Shown here: in pieces, positions 1 to 4,241 of the stretch
Layout of the letters: each line of letters opens with the position of its first letter
How positions within the stretch are numbered: position 1 is the stretch's first letter
DNA from: Candidatus Heimdallarchaeota archaeon
GTDB taxonomy: Archaea > Asgardarchaeota > Heimdallarchaeia > JABLTI01
DNA: 5,297 bases
Direction of reading: 5' to 3'
Assembly (NCBI GenBank): GCA_030667035.1
Contig: DAOUWQ010000147.1
Span: forward strand, 1 to 5,297
Notes under the pieces: model-generated
Databases searched by the model: none
Seen by the model: only the letters and a program-made list of their open reading frames with translations
Told to the model about the DNA's origin: nothing
Program-made: the position numbers and the translations under genes

Positions 1-480
1 AACAATAAATTGCACTTTTGAATCTGTTTTCTCAGGGAGAGCAAGTTTCGGATAATTGTAATCTACTGCACGTAAATCTACGATTGGTAAGTGTGAATAT
101 CTCTTGAGATGGTCCACTTGTTTTCGTTTAATAAAATGATAGAGAATCCAACTTGAAGTTGCGGAGCATATTACCTCTTCATTTTTATCTAGAATTTGAA
201 ATTCTCGAAGAGTAAATCTATCATTGTCACTTGGGGCAACCCAAGATCGAACAACTAATTCTTCCTCTAATAACGGATATCTTTTCATTTCTATGTAATA
301 CCTAAGTAGAAACCAAGTCAGATGTTCTTTGTATGTTTGATGAAAACTTATCCCCAAGTTTGATGCATGTTCATAGGCTACAAGTTGTAAATAATCAATA
401 ATAGGTGAGAATTGAATTTCCCCTAATTCATCTATTTCCAAAATATTTGGTTTCACTTCAATTTCAAAAATATCCTTCAT
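1..480 (-). CDS. Acyl-ACP thioesterase-like protein, N-terminal part (cut by window edge)
   Basis: Reading from ATG at 480 leftward gives 160 residues with no stop before the window edge, so the 3' part is missing. The protein starts MKDIFEIEVKPNILEIDELG. It follows the bacterial/plant FatA/FatB-type pattern: an acidic opening strand, then 'DYLQLVAYEHASNLG' (residues ~29-43, the hot-dog helix), 'LLRYYIEMKRYPLLEEELVV' (58-77), 'RSW' (78-80), 'LREFQILDKNEEVI' (90-103) and 'SSWILYH' (108-114). Enzymes of this family hydrolyse acyl-ACP or related acyl thioesters in the cytoplasm. The visible part is the first hot-dog domain plus the linker; the second domain, which in the family carries the D-x-N-x-H catalytic motif, would begin about where the window ends, so activity cannot be judged. 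An in-frame TAA lies five codons upstream of the ATG, which fixes the start. There is no Shine-Dalgarno, so the mRNA is probably leaderless or nearly so. It is divergent from the acetyltransferase. A 4HBT/YbgC-type thioesterase is the main alternative. Confidence 0.8.
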   Translation of the reverse strand, partial: MKDIFEIEVKPNILEIDELGEIQFSPIIDYLQLVAYEHASNLGISFHQTYKEHLTWFLLRYYIEMKRYPLLEEELVVRSWVAPSDNDRFTLREFQILDKNEEVICSATSSWILYHFIKRKQVDHLKRYSHLPIVDLRAVDYNYPKLALPEKTDSKVQFIV

Positions 481-500
481 AAAAGAAGAATATTATTTGG

Positions 501-510
501 AATTAATAAA
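501..510 (-). promoter_or_regulatory. Putative TATA box of the thioesterase-like gene
   Basis: On the minus strand TTTATTAATT lies 30 to 21 bases before the ATG at 480. This is where an archaeal TATA box would sit for a transcript starting at or just before the start codon. No ribosome-binding site is seen between it and the ATG (only TATTCTTCTTTT), which fits a leaderless mRNA. The background is AT-rich, so the box itself is weak evidence. Confidence 0.4.
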
Positions 511-521
511 GATAATTGCCA

Positions 522-572
522 TATACAGTATAAGGGAAAATTAATTTGGATTTCCACGAGTTAATAGATTAA
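522..572. other. Short inverted repeats in the divergent promoter region
   Basis: Two perfect short palindromes lie between the divergent genes: TATAC-A-GTATA at 522-532 and TTAAT-AG-ATTAA at 561-572. They could be regulator half-site pairs or simply chance in AT-rich DNA. The remaining bases of the 129-base gap show no open reading frame or RNA-like structure. Confidence 0.25.
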
Positions 573-573
573 C

Positions 574-590
574 CACTTTTTTTAAAAGTG
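574..590 (+). promoter_or_regulatory. TATA-like element of the GNAT gene within an inverted repeat
   Basis: The sequence CACTTTT-TTT-AAAAGTG is a perfect 7-base inverted repeat with a 3-base spacer. Its centre, TTTTTAAAA, lies about 26-28 bases before the ATG at 610, the expected distance of an archaeal TATA box from the start of a leaderless transcript. No Shine-Dalgarno precedes the ATG. A protein bound to the symmetric arms would compete with TBP, so the site could be an operator; this is inference from position and symmetry alone. Confidence 0.45.
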
Positions 591-609
591 TAAAATGAAA
601 TAGTAACTT

Positions 610-1437
610 ATGACAGAACTAGATATACGATTAGCAAACGAAAATGATAGCAAAGATTTAGCTTTAGTATTCATCGATTCTTTTGGAATTTCTGCCGAGA
701 ATAACGAAAAATTGATTGAAAATACTGCAAATTCTTTGAAGCATCGTATAAACAAGAAAGTATCTGATTTTTATTTAGCCTTTCAAGATGAAAAAGCAGT
801 AGGGTTAGGTGCAGAAACAAGATTTCTTGGTTCATCATACATAGGTTTTGTTGGTGTATTGCGTAGTGTTTGGAAACAAGGAATAGGAACAAAATTGTTT
901 CAATTCATATTAAATGAGGCAGAAAAACACAGTTCAACAGTAGAATTATTTGCCAATCCCGGAGCAGACAGAGTTTATAGAAAATTGGATTTCAAAGATC
1001 AATTTCTTACATATAAGGTTGAATTAACAAGCTCGAAAGAAATTATTATTGAAAAAGTACAAGAAGAAGAGAAAATTCCACAATGGATATTTGATTTAGA
1101 TAAATCAGCAATGGGGTGTGACAGAAGCCATCTACTCCAATTTTTGGTTTCAGAACCAAAAACATCACTTCTGAGTTACGAGGATAAGGGATATTTGATT
1201 ACTACAGATAAGAAAATTGGACCGGTAATAGCGAAAGATACAGAAGCAGCGTACAATCTCTTAAATTATTCACTTGCTACTGGAAAGAAAACAATGCTTG
1301 TGCCAGACCAACAGGCACCATTTCTAAAACCATTTTCACCTGTTGAAAAACAAAGATGTGTAAAAATGATAAAAGGGGCAGCGTTACAAAATAATCCAAA
1401 ACAAATTTTGGGTTACAATTCCTTTGCATATAGCTAA
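610..1437 (+). CDS. GNAT-family N-acetyltransferase with YitH/HolE-type C-terminal domain
   Basis: This is a 275-residue cytoplasmic protein. Residues ~4-138 form a GNAT acetyl-CoA-binding fold: 'IRLANENDSKDLALVF' (6-21) is the first strand and helix, 'SSYIGFVGVL' (75-84) the central strand, 'KQGIGTKLFQFIL' (89-101) the pyrophosphate-binding loop and helix, and 'VELFANPGADRVYRKLDF' (111-128) motif B with the usual 'YRKLDF' ending. Residues ~160-275 match the second domain of YitH/HolE-like acetyltransferases, including 'AYNLLNYSLATGKKTMLVP' (214-232) and an ending 'CVKMIKGAA...ILGYNSFAYS', which resembles the family's R/K-M-x-x-G...G-x-x-S-F close. The family transfers an acetyl group from acetyl-CoA to an amine; the substrate here is unknown. 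The usual Arg/Gln of the Q/R-x-x-G-x-G loop appears to be Trp88. The start is secure: a TAA codon lies two codons upstream, and an earlier ATG at 595 stops after two codons. The gene is monocistronic, divergent from the thioesterase and convergent with the surface protein. Confidence 0.85.
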   Translation: MTELDIRLANENDSKDLALVFIDSFGISAENNEKLIENTANSLKHRINKKVSDFYLAFQDEKAVGLGAETRFLGSSYIGFVGVLRSVWKQGIGTKLFQFILNEAEKHSSTVELFANPGADRVYRKLDFKDQFLTYKVELTSSKEIIIEKVQEEEKIPQWIFDLDKSAMGCDRSHLLQFLVSEPKTSLLSYEDKGYLITTDKKIGPVIAKDTEAAYNLLNYSLATGKKTMLVPDQQAPFLKPFSPVEKQRCVKMIKGAALQNNPKQILGYNSFAYS

Positions 1438-1448
1438 AAAAGCAAGCA

Positions 1449-1457
1449 TTTTTTTTT
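1449..1457 (+). terminator. T9 terminator of the GNAT gene
   Basis: Nine consecutive T residues begin 12 bases after the stop codon of the acetyltransferase. Oligo-T tracts without an obligatory hairpin are the normal archaeal termination signal. They are followed directly by nine A residues, so the opposite strand reads T9 too. The + strand then holds the hairpin AAAAAAGCTG...CAGCTTTTTT (1475-1503), which could back up termination. Confidence 0.6.
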
Positions 1458-1503
1458 AAAAAAAAAGAGAGGAAAAAAAAGCTGATTATTAACCAGCTTT
1501 TTT
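1458..1503 (-). terminator. Hairpin and double T-tract terminator of the 876-residue surface protein gene
   Basis: On the minus strand a hairpin with 10-base perfect arms (AAAAAAGCTG / CAGCTTTTTT, + strand 1475-1484 with 1494-1503) and a 9-base loop contains the TAA stop codon (1489-1491). Its descending arm runs into T8 (1473-1480), then CCTCTC, then T9 (1458-1466). The design resembles an intrinsic terminator and overlaps the terminator of the convergent acetyltransferase gene, so the two genes share about 65 bases of 3' end. Confidence 0.65.
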
Positions 1504-4119
1504 AATTTTTATTAATCGAACCAGGAAGAAAATACCAAAACCTAAAGCTACTATTCCAGCTCCAATCAAAGTTCCCCAATTGAAAAAGTTGCCAAGAGCA
1601 ACCAAAATTGGTGCAGGATTATCTATTGTGAATACTTGTACTACTTGATATGAATTTGTAGCATTATCCTCTATTACGAAGGTAAGTGTGTATTCTCCAT
1701 CCTCATATAATGTAGTATCTAAAATATACGATTCTAACATAGTACCGTTATATAGTTCAGTAGTTCCAATGCTTATCGATAATTTGCTGATGCCACTTCC
1801 AGGATCTAAACCATCAAGATAAAATAGCACCTGCTCTGTCAGAGTAGCATTTTCAGCAGGACCAAAAACGCTCAACGTTGGATCGATGTCATCAAGTATT
1901 GTATAAGTATAATACGATCCAGAATTATCATCGACTATATTGTTTCCAACTGCATCGAAAACTTCTATGTAGTAATTGTATTGTGTTCCATATTCTGAAT
2001 AGGGTATTAGTCCACTGTAAATATTTTCTTCAATTGGTGTGGCAAGAACTGGATACCAGGTAGTGTCATTTTGATAATAAATAACTACTTCACCAATTTC
2101 ATTTAGTAAATCTGTTGTAGTGACTTCTATAATGGCATCATCGTAGTATGTCGGACTATTTTGTAATAACACAGAAGCAATCTCAGGAGGTGTAGAATCA
2201 CGGACAAAGTAGATGTCATCAAATAAAGTTATTACTTTGGCTCCTCCGATATTGGAATAGGATCGAAGTGCAATATCTGTTATAATCAAATTCTCTTTTC
2301 CAAAAGCAGCAAACGAATCACTTGCCATATTTCTTATGAGATTATACCAAGTACCAGTAGAATTGAAATTGTCTACTTTGAAGTAAGCATTGATCGTATT
2401 ATTAGTTAAAATTGTAGTAGTACTTGCACCCAGAAGGTAATAGAGATGATAAGTATCATTTAGCTGTAAGTCAACTGTGGTATAACTATTTGTGTGAGAA
2501 GTTATTTCATCCAGTTTCCACCAGAAATCAGTGTAGAGATTATTTTCAATAGGCAAGTACATTGATCTATAGACTTGTGAGGTTCCAAAACTATTATACG
2601 ATGAAACATTTGCAGCATAATTTCCACTATGGGCATCTGAAGTTATATTTGTGTACAGTTGATTACCAACGTTATTCCAACCAATAACTGGATCATTAGG
2701 ATGCCAATCATAGTCTAGTTCAAATGAAGGATCACCAGTAGGATATGTTGTTAAATCAAAATCATCTATTAGAAGTTGAGTTGTAGAATTTTCTTCATAT
2801 CCTGCATTAACACGGAATCCTATAGTAGTTATCGGCATTTCCAATGAATTCATGAGAACAGATAATTCATATAAATCTAGAGAGAATCTTTGCCAAGTAT
2901 CTCTCGTCCCAAAACCATCTGCAGCAAAATAGACATATTCATATGTAGAACCAGTATAATTAGATGTAGTTACTGTGTCTGTTTCTTGACCGAGGTAATA
3001 ATAATGGTAATAGCTAAAGGTGTCATTAGATGTCATAATGTAAAATTGGGCATATTGACTTGATCCACCATTAAACGTATCTGAGTATTTCCAGTCAAAA
3101 TTAAGCATAACATCTCCTGGTTGAACTGTTTGATAGCTTTTTGGAAAATAATTCCAGCCCGAATATATTGATCTTTCACAATAAAGATTACTATAACCAT
3201 TATCAAAATAGGCTTCTGCTTGGAGATCAAGAGCACTTGTCCCCTCAGTATAATCGCTCCGATTTATTGTTACAGAAGTTGGACCTTCTTTATTATTCGA
3301 CCAATTACTACCATCACCAGATTCAAAGTCACCATTTTGAATAAATTCGTATGCAGTATCATTAGTAACTGATACATCATCGACAATAAATTCAGTATAT
3401 CCTGTTGCTTCTACAGGAGACAATGATCTAAAATAAATTGTCCTTATTTCGATATTTGGATTAATAGGACCAATAGCTTCCTCGTAATCTTCTGTTACAT
3501 TTCTACTAAAATGAAACCACGATGAAAGACTACCTCGCATATCATAAAATCCATTAGTAGTTGAATTGATATTCGAAAAATCTGATTGTGAAAAATAATA
3601 GTAGAGATATACCCAATTTGTGCCTGTGTAGAATTGAATGCGAGAATAAATTTCACCACCTGTATTCAAGTCAGGATTTGCAAATGGATTGTACCAAAAA
3701 TCGAGAGAGATTAATTCATTTAATTTAGTCTCTGTTGGTATGCTTTGAGTGTTAGAAGCTAATTCATTAAATTGTGAGGTGCCTTTTGCACCTGTATAAG
3801 CAGAGTACGTTCCTGCATGAACTTCATCTTGATATGAGGAATTTATATTTGTATAGGCACTTCCACCATAGTAGAATTCAGTAGGACCACCATTCAATTC
3901 TTCTTCAAAGAAACCACTATCGGGTATAATATTAGATTTGAGATATTCCTCTCCTCCAACAGCATTGGTTTCCCAAATATCGTCCATTTCTGGATTATTT
4001 TGGTTGCTATCAATTTGATAGTTTAAGTTAGTTTGACTGCTATCAATAGCTCTAATTGAGATAGGTTGAGCTATCATAACAAATAATAGAAAAACAGTTA
4101 GTATTTTTTTAAATTGCAT
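1489..4119 (-). CDS. Secreted membrane-anchored protein with three CBM/jelly-roll-like and two Ig-like domains
   Basis: The 876-residue protein has a signal peptide (1-24: MQFKK, a hydrophobic core ILTVFLLFVMIA, likely cleavage near Ala24). A short linker precedes three related beta-rich domains at ~63-254, ~258-460 and ~463-642. Each opens with an F-E/N-G-type turn and a 'G-[TN]-x-[SA]-A' block and closes with '[IL]-x-x-DD' (FIVDD, LLIDD, TLFDD). Two Ig-like/Fn3-like domains follow at ~643-742 and ~743-834 (TPPEIASV...YYIEVFDAVGNN; DPTLSVFGP...YTLTFVIEDNA). The membrane helix is ~848-867 with a basic tail RLIKIKKAG, so the protein should face outward with a tiny cytoplasmic end. There are 18 N-x-S/T sequons, one cysteine (Cys314) and much Tyr, Ser, Thr and Asn. 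No catalytic motif is seen. The layout suggests glycan or surface binding, but the ligand is unknown. The start is fixed by an adjacent RBS and the signal peptide. No sortase or PGF-CTERM signal is present. Confidence 0.85.
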   Translation of the reverse strand: MQFKKILTVFLLFVMIAQPISIRAIDSSQTNLNYQIDSNQNNPEMDDIWETNAVGGEEYLKSNIIPDSGFFEEELNGGPTEFYYGGSAYTNINSSYQDEVHAGTYSAYTGAKGTSQFNELASNTQSIPTETKLNELISLDFWYNPFANPDLNTGGEIYSRIQFYTGTNWVYLYYYFSQSDFSNINSTTNGFYDMRGSLSSWFHFSRNVTEDYEEAIGPINPNIEIRTIYFRSLSPVEATGYTEFIVDDVSVTNDTAYEFIQNGDFESGDGSNWSNNKEGPTSVTINRSDYTEGTSALDLQAEAYFDNGYSNLYCERSIYSGWNYFPKSYQTVQPGDVMLNFDWKYSDTFNGGSSQYAQFYIMTSNDTFSYYHYYYLGQETDTVTTSNYTGSTYEYVYFAADGFGTRDTWQRFSLDLYELSVLMNSLEMPITTIGFRVNAGYEENSTTQLLIDDFDLTTYPTGDPSFELDYDWHPNDPVIGWNNVGNQLYTNITSDAHSGNYAANVSSYNSFGTSQVYRSMYLPIENNLYTDFWWKLDEITSHTNSYTTVDLQLNDTYHLYYLLGASTTTILTNNTINAYFKVDNFNSTGTWYNLIRNMASDSFAAFGKENLIITDIALRSYSNIGGAKVITLFDDIYFVRDSTPPEIASVLLQNSPTYYDDAIIEVTTTDLLNEIGEVVIYYQNDTTWYPVLATPIEENIYSGLIPYSEYGTQYNYYIEVFDAVGNNIVDDNSGSYYTYTILDDIDPTLSVFGPAENATLTEQVLFYLDGLDPGSGISKLSISIGTTELYNGTMLESYILDTTLYEDGEYTLTFVIEDNATNSYQVVQVFTIDNPAPILVALGNFFNWGTLIGAGIVALGFGIFFLVRLIKIKKAG
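2194..3933 (-). repeat. Three diverged tandem jelly-roll/CBM-like domain copies (protein level)
   Basis: The copies cover residues ~63-254 (3933-3358), ~258-460 (3348-2740) and ~463-642 (2733-2194). Four blocks recur in the same order. Block A: VHAGTYSAYTG (100-110), YTEGTSALDLQ (290-300), AHSGNYAANVS (496-506). Block B: LDFWYNPF (139-146), NFDWKYSD (340-347), TDFWWKLD (530-537). Block C: SSWFHFSRNV (199-208), DTWQRFSLDL (407-416), GTWYNLIRNM (589-598). Block D: FIVDDVSV (244-251), LLIDDFDL (449-456), TLFDDIYF (631-638). The spacing of A to B to C to D is similar in each copy, which supports an old triplication. The N-terminal pattern of copy 2 (GDFESGDGSNW) resembles the opening of CBM4/9-like carbohydrate-binding modules. 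Assignment to a named family would need a profile search. Confidence 0.65.
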
Positions 4120-4123
4120 TTAT

Positions 4124-4131
4124 TCACCCTC
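4124..4131 (-). promoter_or_regulatory. Shine-Dalgarno site of the 876-residue surface protein gene
   Basis: On the minus strand GAGGGTGA lies four bases (ATAA) before the ATG at 4119. It pairs well with the archaeal 16S anti-Shine-Dalgarno UCACCUCC. It settles the start and shows that this mRNA has a leader, unlike the two genes around 481-609, which have none. Confidence 0.65.
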
Positions 4132-4179
4132 TAATATTTACGCAAATATTAATACTAATTTTGTATCTCAGTTAGACTC

Positions 4180-4190
4180 TAAAAATATTT
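4180..4190 (-). promoter_or_regulatory. Putative TATA box of the 876-residue surface protein gene
   Basis: On the minus strand AAATATTTTTA, preceded by TTGA, would place the transcript start near 4159 and give a leader of about 40 bases that contains the Shine-Dalgarno. A second AT-rich stretch (TATTAATAT near 4144-4152) sits too close to the gene, since transcription from it would begin at about the RBS itself. The assignment rests on spacing and composition only. The box lies just past the T8 tract that ends the upstream gene. Confidence 0.35.
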
Positions 4191-4196
4191 TCAATG

Positions 4197-4237
4197 AAAA
4201 AAAAGGAGAAAAAAATAGAATTAGGAGATTTCTCTCC
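4197..4237 (-). terminator. Hairpin and double T-tract terminator of the LVIVD-repeat protein gene
   Basis: Four bases after the stop codon the minus strand reads GGAGA-GAAA-TCTCC, a 5-base stem closed by a GNRA-type GAAA loop (+ strand 4224-4237). It is followed by TAATTCTA, then T7 (4209-4215), CTCC and T8 (4197-4204). Placement right after the stop and before the next promoter makes it the likely 3' end of this transcript, separating the two surface-protein genes. Confidence 0.6.
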
Positions 4238-4241
4238 ACAA

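Noticed and set aside
595..603. Earlier ATG upstream of the acetyltransferase
   Set aside because: It is followed by AAA and then the stop TAG, and it is not in frame with the gene in any useful way.
671..892. 73-codon minus-strand open frame inside the GNAT gene
   Set aside because: It is antisense to a well-supported gene, has no recognisable domain and no RBS or promoter.
1449..1466. T9A9 as a sequencing or assembly artefact
   Set aside because: It lies exactly between two convergent stop codons where terminators are expected, and the frames on both sides are intact, although the exact run lengths could still be off by one.
1878..2063. 61-codon plus-strand open frame inside the 876-residue protein gene
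   Set aside because: It is antisense to a clear coding region, short and with no protein-like pattern.
3033..3344. Overlapping 67-codon open frames on both strands (3033-3236 minus, 3141-3344 plus)
   Set aside because: Both lie inside the second jelly-roll domain coding sequence, in other frames, and have low-complexity sequence without features.
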